This document shows positions 11,426-22,563 of a DNA stretch of 64,000 nucleotides, piece after piece; the stretch's first letter is position 1, and each line of letters begins with the position of its first letter. Made by a program: the position numbers and the translations under genes. A model generated the notes under the pieces. That model was not told where the DNA came from and made no database searches. It was given only the letters and a program-made list of their open reading frames with translations. This stretch comes from Paramacrobiotus metropolitanus (lineage: Eukaryota; Tardigrada; Eutardigrada; Parachela; Macrobiotidae), in NCBI RefSeq assembly GCF_019649055.1, contig NW_026570323.1, positions 434,001 through 498,000 on the forward strand, in the 5' to 3' direction.

Positions 11426-12826
11426 ATGTCGCGTCCTTCGACAAAGTCTCTATCAAAGTCTCCAGCGATGTCGGGATCGTTGGTTGACTTGCTTGCCAAA
11501 CTGGACGAACACTTCGGATCATCCACCTACAAACCCACCTCAACCAACGCAGACATCTTTGCCGTGCTGATTCCTGTTGTCCAGAAGGTTGCGAAGGATT
11601 CACTGATATTATCTCAACGAGTAAGTGCCCTGGAAGCGGAGAATGTCAAACTAAAAGAAGAGCTCCAAACCGAACGTGAAATACGGGCAGGCGGTGATGC
11701 AGAACTGCTCCAGTCCGACGAAGCCCTGAAAGGCCACATTCAGCAGATTGATACTGACCAGAAGCAAGACGTTGGCACCCTTAATGAGAATATCGAGAGC
11801 CTAAAGGAATCACACTCTCAGCTGACGAAAACTGTGAAAGATCTACAAGCATGGAATGAAGCCGGCAGTGAAAAACCTGACATAATTGAAATCCAAGATG
11901 GCGGCGCACCCGGACATATCAGAATGTACACGCAATCGGCTCATATCAAACGCAATAATGCCTGTCCACCCCATAGCCGACGTGAATTTTGGAGCGCCAA
12001 CAGGGAAAATGTGCAAGCAGATCATGTTCTAATTATTCGACCAACAGATGTGGAAGAAGCCGGTAACACTAACACACCCGCGAAGCCAGACCCACACACT
12101 ATACGAACATTCAAAGCTTCTCTTCAGGATCATATCCCACCCGAAAACCGGACATTCGCACTGAAAAATGTGAAAGCGGGCCACGGGAAATCAGTGATCA
12201 TGACGTTTCCAACTCGAGCGGACTACGAAAAAGGTAAGGCGGAAATCACTAGGCGCAGCGACAGTCTGAAATGCTCTGTGTCTGAACCGAAGAAGAAAAT
12301 GCCTCGGTTAATTATTCGTAAAGTTAGCAAGGTCGTCTCTGAAGTTGAATTTATGGAAAAGCTTATCAGTCAAAATTCGCTGGAGAAGTTTCGGGAAAAT
12401 ATCAAAGTGATTGTGAAGCTCGAGAGCGGAAATGAAAACATAAAAACGTGTGCTTTTGTAATTGAAGTCAGCGCTAACACTGCAGAGTCTTTATTGAGAA
12501 GGGGAAAGGTTACAGTCGATTTTGAAATATGTCCAGTTGAAGAACATTTTCACATAATTCAATGCGGGAATTGCTGTCGGTACGGCCATCGAAAAGAAAC
12601 ATGCACTTCTGCAACACACTGCGGGTTTTGTAATGAATCACATCTTTTTGAAAACTGTAATTGCAACTGGGACGATGCTCCTAAATGTATTAATTGCATC
12701 AGTTCGGGAAGAAAGCCAGAGGAAAACCAACATCATGCGTTTGACCATAAGCGATGTCCTGTTTATCACGATACTAAAATAAAGGTCAGTAAAATTCTAA
12801 AAAACCGAATTTTTTCAAAAAACTAG
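11426..12826 (+). CDS. LINE ORF1, nucleic-acid-binding protein
   Basis: An unbroken 466-aa frame. Residues about 55-140 form a coiled coil (SALEAENVKLKEELQTE and following heptads), which in LINE ORF1 proteins drives oligomerisation. The C-terminus has CCHC-type knuckles beginning CGNCCRYGHRKETC and CGFCNESHLFENC, plus a further CINC...H...C group, expected to bind the element RNA. The region between, about residues 210-370, resembles the RNA-binding core of such proteins. The ATG at 11426 is the first in frame. ORF2 begins shortly after the stop, in another frame. Confidence 0.88.
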   Translation: MSRPSTKSLSKSPAMSGSLVDLLAKLDEHFGSSTYKPTSTNADIFAVLIPVVQKVAKDSLILSQRVSALEAENVKLKEELQTEREIRAGGDAELLQSDEALKGHIQQIDTDQKQDVGTLNENIESLKESHSQLTKTVKDLQAWNEAGSEKPDIIEIQDGGAPGHIRMYTQSAHIKRNNACPPHSRREFWSANRENVQADHVLIIRPTDVEEAGNTNTPAKPDPHTIRTFKASLQDHIPPENRTFALKNVKAGHGKSVIMTFPTRADYEKGKAEITRRSDSLKCSVSEPKKKMPRLIIRKVSKVVSEVEFMEKLISQNSLEKFRENIKVIVKLESGNENIKTCAFVIEVSANTAESLLRRGKVTVDFEICPVEEHFHIIQCGNCCRYGHRKETCTSATHCGFCNESHLFENCNCNWDDAPKCINCISSGRKPEENQHHAFDHKRCPVYHDTKIKVSKILKNRIFSKN

Positions 12827-12921
12827 CACCGACAACGAATGACCCGGATTCATATTATTTGTGTAAAAACGCAGAAAGTTCTTTTTGTAAAACGTTCGCG
12901 GGTTACAGTCGTGAAAGAAAA

Positions 12922-15900
12922 ATGCAAGCACAAAACGAGACCGAAATTGTCCGTAGGTCAGGCTACCGGACCTCGCAAATGATTGAGCACACCGATATCC
13001 GGGTTGATAGCCCGGCACTGGAAGACCACACAGAATGTAATGTATTGAAAGTATACGTAATCGAAAAAGATACGGTGGGAAGAGCCAACAGGATAGACAG
13101 CGAGCTGAATAACGCGTGTGCTAGTTTTATGGATAATGGTGGACAGTGCACCGTTACTCCACAAGCTGAACCATATGAGCGTCAATCGGGAGTATTTTGT
13201 ACTAATGATACTAAAGCTGAACACAGATGGCGTCAATCGGAATTTCAACTTAACGATCGGCTGAGCTTAACGGAGCAGTGCGATATTAACGAAAAATTTG
13301 TCGGGCTACCAAATGTGTCAACGGAACGTAATCTTAGTACGGAACGATCTGTCGGGCTACTCAAGTGGTCAACGGAAGAGAGCGGTAACAGCAGGGATAC
13401 GTGTATAATTGAAAATTTGCACACGCAGTTATCGATAGTCTATCTGAACGTCAACGGCTTAAAAAGAGCATTTAATTTGTTCGATAAAGATTTCACTGAA
13501 TTCATCATGAAACGTGATATTGTTGTACTAGTTGAAACACACCTGAAAAACGAATACGAAACAAAACAAGTGGCTGGCTATCAAACGGTGTCAAAGGTGC
13601 GAGCGACATTTGCAGGAGGCGGCATTACAGTATACTTGAAAAATGAGTTTAAGTGCAGTATTGTATACGACCAAGAAACAAGTTATGATGTTTTAGCCGT
13701 AAAAATAAAAGTTTCTGAAAAAGAACACGTTGTCATGGTATGTGCCTACCTCGCCCCGTATAACTCGGTAGTGAACGTTGATGATAAAGAAACTTTCGAA
13801 AAACTTACAGAAATAATTCAGCGGGCAAAGTCCGAAGGCTACGTTCTGTTATGCGGTGATTTTAATGCACGCATAGCCGATTTAAAACCAAAATCGTGGC
13901 AAGAAGATTGTCTCCTAGAAAATGAGTCGGGGAGTATTGAATATGTTTGTCTGCAGAATGTGGATAATCAGCATAATCGTCCGACAGCACGAGGGAGAAG
14001 GCTTATTGAATTTTGTAATGTGAACGGTATGACACCGCTAAATGGCCTGCAGTCATTTGGAAAATCGTTCCCATCTAAATTTACATGTGCACATTACAAT
14101 GGTCAGTCAGTCGTAGATTATGTGATTATTTTTCAGCAGGCAGTTGAAAAGGTTTTAAAGTTTGATATTTTGGAAAATTCTGATTTCTCAGATCATTTGC
14201 CGCTTAAAATAGTGCTAAACGTGGACATCGCAAGGTCATCCAAAAGTAGCAATAAAAAGCGTACTGACAACATTTCTCTGATATCGCCGAACCTCGACAG
14301 CATGCTGTGTTTGCTACTCAACGGGAACGAAATCCGGTATATGGACAATACAGGTACAACCGTGTTTGACAGCGTGGTGGAATATGTAAGACAAAATATT
14401 CGAAAACAGCGGATACCTTTTGACCCTTTTACACCACAACTTCAGATACTGCAGAACGAAATTTCCGAACTAAAAAAGATCAAAATACAATGCTGGAAAA
14501 ACATGAATGCAAAAAACAATGAAGAAACGCGGGAGGTCTTCTGGTCGGCAAAAAAAAAGTTTCAGAAAAAAGTGAAGCAGTATAATACCATCTACAAACA
14601 AGAGTACTGGAATCGAGTAAAACGATTGCAACTCGAAAACCCAAAAATGTTTTGGAACATATTAGGCTTCCGGGGAAACGAAATCAAGTGTGACTCTGCT
14701 GTTCCTCTCAGCTTGAATGACTTGTACGAACATTTTAGACAACAGGCAGCCTATGTTCCAGCGGTAACCACAACCCAAAACCAAAACCTTTGCCCCTCGA
14801 TACCAGTACTCGATTCCAAAATCACTGTGTCAGAAATTTTGAGAGTTGTTCGAAAAGCAAGTGCTGGAAGCAGCAGCGGTTCGTTTCCGCTATGCACTGA
14901 AACGTTCAAACAAATGTGTGCATATGACCCGTTTTTGCAAATTTTGGCAGATACATTCAATTTTGTGTTTGACACGGGATTTATCCCACAAGATTGGCTA
15001 AATGGCACGTTGACGCCGGTACCAAAACCGGGAAGAACGTACAGTCCTGAAAATTGCCGACCAGTGGTAGTAGAACCGTTACCAATGCGTCTGTTATCGT
15101 CAGTTTTAGCAAAAAGGATTGAGCTGTGGGCAAATATTGAAGACGATCAGGGTGGGTTTCGCGAAGGCAGGAGCACAATGGATCAGGTATACGTATTACA
15201 TATAATCTGTGAGAAATATGCCTTCCAGAAAAAGCCGGTTTTCCTTGCTTTTATCGATTTCACGAGTGCATTTGACACAGTGTGCCACCAAAAATTGTGG
15301 GAACGTTTAAGGAATTGGGAATTTCCTCAAAAATGCTGCATTTTTTAAAAACCATGTATTGCGCAGCGCAAAACTGTGTGAAATGGAACAACGAGTTTTC
15401 AAAATTTTTCCCGTTAGAAAAAGGTGTTAGACAAGGAGATCCGTCGTCAGGAATGCTATTCGATTTATACGTTGACCTTTTATCAAAATATGTGAGAGAG
15501 GGTCGTACAACAGCAATTACACTTGGTGAGCTGCCAGTGTACCTCCTGAAATTTGCCGACGATATTGTACTGATAAGCGGAAACGAAGATGAGTTGTTGA
15601 TTTCGATAGATCGATTAAGTCAGTTTTCGCGGGAACATGAGTTGATAATCAACTACGCCAAGTCATTCTGTATGGTAGTGAGAGGTGGTATGCGAAGTCC
15701 TATTTCCTGCCACATTGAAATCGACGGGCGAAAACTAGAACAGGTTCCAGAATTTCGGTACCTGGGTTTTGTGTTAAACGAACAGTGTGATCTTAAAAAG
15801 TCAGCTAGACATTTAACTGAGCGGGTAAAAATGAGATATAACATGGCAGTACAGAAATTGTCGGGGTTAAAAGCCGGGTTTACGTGGAAGACTGCGCAAA

Positions 15901-16818
15901 CGATTTTTGAAGCAGTTGTAGGAAGCGTAGTAACATACGGGTCGGAGTTATGCGGAAAAAACAGCGAAATTGACAAAGTACAAATCAACTTTGCCAAACG
16001 GATTTTCAGCCTCAGAAGTACGACGAACACCGCTGCTATTCTATACCTCTTGAATCTGTTACCACTAAACTTAAGACAAGTAAGGCAGCAGATGCGCTTT
16101 TTTGAAAAACTCAGTCGCGCAAACTCAGGCACTCTTCTACGAGCAGCACTTGAGGAAAGCATTTTGGTCAGCAAAAAGAGAACGCGTTAAATGTTGGTTA
16201 AAAAACGCGCTTAGGCAATTACCGGAAGACATCGAAATTGACTTAACAAACACCGTCCAAGATATTCGTAATCAGCTAGCAAAGCTGAATTCAGCTGACA
16301 TAATGTCGAGGCTAGAGAAAACGTTTCGGATGAACCTAGTTAAGTCGATCCAGGATAATGCTGCCAGGAGCAGCAGGTTGCGTTTTTTGTTTCAGTGCCT
16401 ACCAGAAAGCGGAGAAGTGCACCTGTTGAAAACGATGCCGGCAATGACAAGCGGAAACTGGGTGAAAATGTTGACTTCTGGTCACTACCTTGCTGTGGAG
16501 ACAGGAAGATGGAACGCTGTGCCCCGGGAGGAGCGGATATGTAACTTCTGTGAGGTTGTGGAGGACGAGTATCATGCTCTGAATGAATGTCCTGCATATT
16601 TCCCACACAGACAGAAACTACAGGAGCGACTAGCTGCCCATAAACTTTCAATACAGGATGGCGGACTAGTGGAAGCAATGCAGAATTTACTACGGAGAAA
16701 GGAGAAGCCGATGGAACACGAGAAGACATTGTTCTTTTTTTTAAGCAATTTTTTTAACCAGATTTTGATAGATAGCCGCAAAGTATTTAGCGGCGAACTA
16801 TTACTGTTGCCTATGTAA
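12922..16818 (+). pseudogene. LINE ORF2 (endonuclease-reverse transcriptase), two frameshifts
   Basis: The first ATG in frame is 12922. The endonuclease domain runs from about 13425 to 14220 with the AP-endonuclease signatures VNG, VETH, GDFNAR, VVDY and SDHLPL. The reverse transcriptase begins about 14820 (PVPKPG, FREGRSTMDQ, FIDFTSAFD) and continues with GVRQGDPSSGMLFDLYVD and the catalytic FADD at about 15555. A C-terminal C-x2-C...H-x4-C motif lies at about 16540-16590. The frame breaks near 15310 (one G missing in the AGGAATTGGG stretch) and again near 16145-16175. Both look like single-base losses in an otherwise well-kept gene, so the element may be young or the breaks may be sequencing errors. 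As written it encodes no full-length polymerase. Confidence 0.88.
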
Positions 16819-17065
16819 AGCCTTAAATTGTGCACGGTATAACTAAAATGCAGTCGAATCCACCTTTGTTTATTTTCACATGAGGTTTTTACATCTCTAA
16901 ATTGTTTTTTTTAATATCATTTTCTTGACATCTTCAGTGTCTGTTGAAAAGATCTTTTGATTGTTTATGCTTAAGCATACGGCACAACGCATGGTGTGCC
17001 CCTGCCAGAAGAAATCTGGGCGAATAAAGTTGTCTTGTCTTGTCTTGTACCATAACCCGGACGAC

Positions 17066-18998
17066 ATGGTGGATCCCCCGACCATATCTGTCACCTGCTG
17101 TCGACTCATCGAATCCCTGCGGGACCCGAGCCATTGTTCTACTTCTCCTGTTACGTTCGGTGTTTATCCTCGACCTGTTGAGGATTTCATGCTATACTAC
17201 GGAGAAGGCTTAAACGCCAGGTAAATTGACGGAACACAACCAGTACATGCATCATAGGTAGTCGATCATAGGTTATAAATTTATGGCAGAAACATCTTGG
17301 ATTCTTTTTCTGCAGACAGATCTTCCTGCATAATGCCGGCACTGAAGAGCTGGAGCATTTATTCCGTGTTTGTGATCCAGCCCCGTTTGGACGAAATAGA
17401 GAGCGTTCTGGACGAATCCTACCGTAAGGCTGTCAAATTGGACGTGAACAAGTTTTCGGCCAAGTTCGACGCGGAGCGATCGGGATTACTGGGACGAATA
17501 AAGAGCGATCTGCTGTCGGGAGACGAGCACAACCGACATGTCCAGGCCGAATTGTATAAGCTCAATGTTTACGGTAAGCAAAACGTCTGCTCCTGGTAGA
17601 CTGTATGTGGAGTATTTGCATGCGTAACGATTAACGAAATCATTTGCATTTTAGATATACGGTGTGCCGTAAAGCGTAGGTTGTATAAAATAGCGCGATA
17701 ATTTTCTGTGCGAGGGACAATGAGTTAGCATGCTTGATTGCGATTTGCGATCGTTCATAGCGCGAACTTTTTACAACCATAAATATTTCAGAGTAGTACT
17801 TCGACTGGGCTGTTCTTAATTTTGAACAACATAAAATTAACAATAATATCGTTGTACTCAGGCGTAGGCTCATAACGAACGGGAACGAGCTGCATACAGC
17901 CGGACATCGTTGAGCAAATTTGCCCCAAATTATAAAAATTAGCGTAGATCTCTACGATTTCGCTGTACCACCTGTACGTACAAATACAAGAAAACTTGCA
18001 GTCGTGTACTGCGAGTAGTACTTAGAGGTAATTTTATGTGCTGTGTTTCGGGCTGCAGGAAAAGGCGGCTTCTTCAAGAAGCACACATACACCCCGCGGG
18101 GCGCCAACATGTTCGCCTCCCTGGTTGTCGTCTTTCCCACAACCCACGAGGGCGGTGCACTGGTCCTGCGTTCCGGCGGCAAAGAATGGACGTTCGACGC
18201 CGCCAATGAACTGGCCGCCCTTCGCACGCCGTCCATCGCGTACATGGCCTTCTTCAGCGACGTGGAACACGAGATTCTCCCGGTGCTGAGCGGCCACCGC
18301 GTGTCATTGACCTACAATCTCTACTTCGCGCCACCGACATTCCCGAGTTCAGCATCCCCGTTAGCCAGGCGTCCCGCGACAATGAGAAGGCGTTCCAGTC
18401 TAAGTTAACGAAACTTCTGGATCAACCGGATTTCTTGCCGGAAGGTGGACTGCTTGGTTTCGGTCTGCAGTACCAGTATCCCGTGTCGGTCGATCCGAAG
18501 AAACCCTTTGCGTCCACCATTGAGTATCTTAAAGGTAGCGATGCGATGATGCGCCGCGCGTGTAGATCGCTGTCGCTGCCTGTCCAGCTGAAGATATACA
18601 CGCTGGATGACAGGACCTCGGTGGCGGTCTTAACGGACCATGTTATTCATCTGGATGAAGAGAAATGGACCGAATTAGGCACGTATGTTTTTGAAGTCCT
18701 GGGCAAGGAGCCCGGCGCAATTTTCCTTCTGTCCCAGTACTGCAGTTATCCGGATGGTACCGATCTCAGAGAGGACATTAGGGAGAGGGGTGGTGTGGAG
18801 ATTCAGTGGATTACGGAGATAACCAAGCAGAACGTGACACGAACGGCGTTTGTGTTTCACGGGAATCAGCCCCAGCAGGATTACTTCTATGGAACCCTGT
18901 GTCTGGTTGCAGAAGTGGGCCCTGCCCAGGATCGGACGTCGGTTAAGGGTTATATGAAACCAAAAGAGGACAGTGATGATTGTTCTGATTCGGTTTAG
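17066..18998 (+). pseudogene. 2-oxoglutarate/Fe(II) dioxygenase-like gene, frameshifted
   Basis: Three exons: 17066-17220, 17316-17573 and 18059-18998, with GT/AG borders in compatible phase. The product matches the prolyl-4-hydroxylase-like 2OG-Fe(II) family that is abundant in fungi and scattered in animals (AELYKLNVYG|KGGFFKKH...TPRG, HEGGALVLR, then FFSDVEHEILPVLSGHRVSL). The distal iron-ligand His and the 2OG-binding Arg are visible, but the proximal HxD motif reads HTY, so one metal ligand is replaced. Frameshifts occur near 17395 (after PAPFGRN; exon 2 is 258 nt, out of phase) and near 18325 (after LTYNLYF). The ATG at 17066 is directly behind a LINE end, so an original upstream exon may be lost. 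It is either a dead gene or a degenerate paralogue with some assembly errors. Confidence 0.8.
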
Positions 18999-20525
18999 CG
19001 CGTATTGGCGAAATTAATATCATGTGTGCCACAGTTGTACGCCCGACTTTGATTTTATGCGGCCAATGGCACGCTATTAACGTCACAGGTCACTTATAGA
19101 CGATTATACTGTTCAGACGTATTATACATCTGTACGTGTCTAAATAATACAGTACGTATCTAAAGCTATAATAGTTGCTGTCAAATATGCTACGTATTGG
19201 GACTCTGATGCGAATTGTATCTAGGTCATAACTCTCGAGTGCGCAACAACTCACGCACTGATTTGTGAGTCAGACAGATTCACTGATAACGCCGCGCGCA
19301 TTGGTCAGATGGAGAATCAGTTGCTGAATTAGAAAACCGAGCTGTTGAGCTCGGTTTTTTAATTCGCGCTCACATTCATGACCGCATGTCAACTCTTTAA
19401 AATCATCCTGCGCTGCTAATAAACGTTCGTAGTGATCCAGGCTGCATTAAACTGTAGGTAATTACGCTGTACTTACTGTAGTTCGTCATTAAGTTTTAAG
19501 ATAATGAGGTTTAATTAATTAACCTGATAATTAGTAACTGAGCGAAAATATGAACTAACTAGAGTCATTCACGCCTAACTAGCACATTTAGCAGCTAATT
19601 AATTAGCTAATCTGCCCCTAATTAGTAATTTCGCACCTGGTTTTTTTAGCACCTAATTAGCAAATTTATTACACATGAAGAAAAAATTAATTACATGTCA
19701 TTAAGCTATGTGAGATTATTTTTCTTAACAAGTTTGTGCTTGTTGTGTTGCGTTGTCCATGGTAGTGAATGGCACTGAATGCAGATTTATTGCAGAATTC
19801 ACGGTGCTGTCAGATTTGGTGTTTATTTCTAAGAGTGTATCCGTTATCAGTGTATCCGTTATCAGTGGAACATGCTTCACTTTTTTTCTCTTAGTCATAG
19901 CGGAAAAATGAGTAACCGATACGTGCGCAGCAGTCGTGCCGCAGATACAAGCGGGCTGCTGATATTTGACAGTCCTAAATAGTAATCGTTTTGGTTGTGG
20001 TTTTAGTAAAACGAGAACTAGTATTAACGTCATAATGTTGTGGAAGTAGGTGTCTGTACGTACGAAGGTCAGTGTTGGTCATTGCAGTAATGACTGGTTT
20101 GCAACGTGTTGAATTAAATGCAAATCCACGTCCAGAAAAATGAATTTTTATGTACCAGATACGGTTAAATACCAGTGAAATTCTGCTCAAATGAACACCT
20201 GCAAAACAATTTCATATGTAAAAATTGTAACTTAAATGATAACGTAATGACATTGTGTATACTGATAAGACGTATTATATACATTCATTACCGAGAAACT
20301 ACATTATTACTAGCGGTGGTTGCGAACCACATTATTGCACGAGCGCGAGCGCCAGTACCACTGGGAAATGGTATTGGGATTGTGGAATTGGAAAAGCGTG
20401 ACGTACGCTCTTCGTGGCGTCAGACAAATTTTTTGCTCTTGACGAAGACTTATTGCAGCACCGCGCTTCGCGCTCGGTGCAAATTATGATTTTTATAACG
20501 GAGAAACCACGCCTCTGAAACCACA
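18999..20525. other. Intergenic; AT-rich with a long hairpin
   Basis: No gene recognised. 19500-19700 is rich in AATTAG/TTAATT repeats. A strong inverted repeat lies at 19326-19365 (listed separately). Short ORFs on either strand show no domain. Confidence 0.55.
19326..19365. repeat. 18-bp-stem hairpin with 4-nt loop
   Basis: 19326-19343 pairs with 19348-19365 around the loop GTTG, with one G.T wobble. The inner part reads AAAACCGAGCT / AGCTCGGTTTT. It resembles a bacterial terminator in shape, but this is eukaryotic sequence, so a templated inversion or a small structured RNA is more likely. Confidence 0.8.
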
Positions 20526-20621
20526 TTGTTTTTTCGTTTCCATCCACGCCGTAGCCACTTCTTTAGGCAGCTTCAGATCCTCGTTTTCTGCGCATTTTTC
20601 GCGCTCGTTGGCTTCCACCTG
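20526..20621 (-). pseudogene. Relic of the C-terminal BTB-family exon
   Basis: The minus-strand reading contains EREKCAENEDLKLPKEVATA, which aligns with the end of copy E exon 6 (GREKCAKIEDLMLPKEVVAA). Nothing upstream resembles the other BTB exons: the adjoining minus-strand sequence up to about 20880 reads as a different, unrecognised open stretch. It is a short duplicated fragment, probably non-functional. Confidence 0.6.
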
Positions 20622-22563
20622 ACACAGTTCTTCCGGCAGAAAATTATTGTCTGTGTTGGTGTTGCTGAGCTGTCGACCGGAACTACGGTGGGCACTTGAG
20701 CCGGCAGGCCTGTGGAACAGCAGCCCACCCACAGGCGCCGGTGCGTTCCAGTGTCCAGCTCAACGCATAGCACTGCTTTTCCTCGTTCTTGGCGCTCACA
20801 CTGCGGGTCAGGGCGACGTCCAGAAGTAGGATCCCATTGTCGGCTAGCGGTAGCAGATCGAAATTGTGATGTCGTAGCAACCGTAACCTTTGTTGTATTT
20901 ATGACCTCTGTCCAGTGTGATATTTAGTGAATCATGTTTGCATTGTTAGTCCGTCAGTTAGAAGATAAACCGGTGAGCGGCAAGTCGTGATAGAAATCAT
21001 CGCCCTAGCGGCGTTTCTGCTCCTTCCGGTAATAATCCAAGCAAGCGCAGAAACAGTCGGGCACGCCAGCACCGGTAAAACTACACAATAAGTTCCGGTT
21101 AAAAATAAATACAATTAATGTTTGTTTGCACTCTGTACAATTACAGGTATCAGTACTCGTACTGCTTTCAACAGATCTTCAGTTTACGACGAGCACTGCA
21201 GGCAGTATGCAGTCTCCTTAATGTTATACACTGACCGGCTACGTTTTGCGGTAAACTTTTAGCGCGATTCCGTTGTTTACGTACTTATGTTTACGCTGCT
21301 TGCTTTGCAGGCCCGACTCACCGGAACCGCACAAATTTTCAGCTTGCCGACTGCAACCATTGCTGACTGTTTATTGTGTTTTTCGTTAACTGCTCGCTTT
21401 TTTTGCATGTCACGAGTCACACAGAGAGACACAGTCACACAGAGTTTTTGTTTTTGCATGTCACGTTTTTTGCACACAGACTTAGGACATATATACTAAC
21501 AGGAGTATTCCCGCCACTGAATTTTCAATGACCGTAAACGACGTTCTCAAATGCTGCTAAAGTCACGCGCTGCAGAGCCATGTGGCTTCGTTCATCAAAT
21601 TGCTGATCCGATTGGAAAACGTTCCATCTCAGACAACACATCTGTATACGTACACTCTGTCCTGCGTAATTCATGCATCATTGTTTTCGCCTCCGGCAAT
21701 TAATACAGTACTGCCATACACGATGCCACTTGTTTAATCACCACTCACCAGTGAAAGTGAAATTAGTCATCCCATTATCAGCGTAAACTAATGGCTACCA
21801 CGCACTGGCTTGTTTACTTGAGATTTCTCTTTTTTTAACAAAAAATATGGAATGGTTTACCGCTTGCTTCAAAACAATTCATACGATAACAATGTACACG
21901 ATAATCACTTACCCACTTTACTGTTTAGTAGGGCATACTTAATAATTTTAATATCATTTTACTGGAATAGCACAAATCGTTTGTTGTGAAACCAGCATCC
22001 GGATGGCAATTTGAACCGGAAGACGTTCAGTCTTATACTGTAGAATAAAATAGCCAGTATTGTGCTCTATCGCAATCGCACGGAACTTGTGTAAAGAGTA
22101 CCAAATCCTATAACCATGTGAAAACCGGACGCATAAAATTATGTGCCCGCAAGACTGTATTTTACGTGGTTAATTATACTTGGTATAATTTACCGGGTTT
22201 AGTTACTTTTTATTGTTTTGTAAGTTGAATTAAAATGTTAAAATGATGATAAAAAAATGGTACTCATGATGCTCAGTTCCCGTGAAATTATAGTGCTCGA
22301 TATTTTGATATTCCCATTATGTTGTACTGTGGTTAACGTATTTTAGCAACTCAGTATGCTTCCGTTTGTGTAATAAGATTTTCGTTCTGTACAGAGTTGT
22401 CAGCGACAACAACTTCGTTCAGATACAGACACTGCCACGCGTGTGCAGTACCGCTGATACTTCCGGGTTGTTCCGTCCAGATGTTTACTGACACGTCGAT
22501 CATTTTCTGTTATTTATTTGTAGCTGCTGTGGCAAGGGTATGGCATAAAATGCTGTGGCATTT
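20622..22563. other. Intergenic upstream of the fucosyltransferase
   Basis: No supported gene. 20683-20880 (minus) is open and of coding-like composition, with no recognisable domain. 21400-21480 has a short repeat of a GCATGTCACG...ACACAGA unit. The fucosyltransferase promoter should lie near 22300-22550, but no core element is evident. Confidence 0.5.

Larger units (their letters stand above)
11280..17047 (+). mobile_element. LINE (non-LTR) retrotransposon, near full length
   Basis: Two consecutive ORFs in the same orientation (ORF1 with zinc knuckles; ORF2 with AP-type endonuclease, reverse transcriptase and a C-terminal Cys/His motif), then a 3' UTR ending in a short TTGTC microsatellite at about 17030-17047. 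This is the layout of I/Jockey/CR1-type LINEs. The 5' end is uncertain; 11280 is an estimate. I found no clear target-site duplication. The 3' end lies less than 20 bp from the putative start codon of the next gene. Confidence 0.85.

Noticed and set aside
15653-16174. Minus-strand 173-aa ORF
   Set aside because: Antisense shadow of the LINE reverse transcriptase region.
19326-19365. Rho-independent terminator
   Set aside because: The stem-loop followed by T residues fits the shape, but the window is eukaryotic, with spliced genes on both sides.
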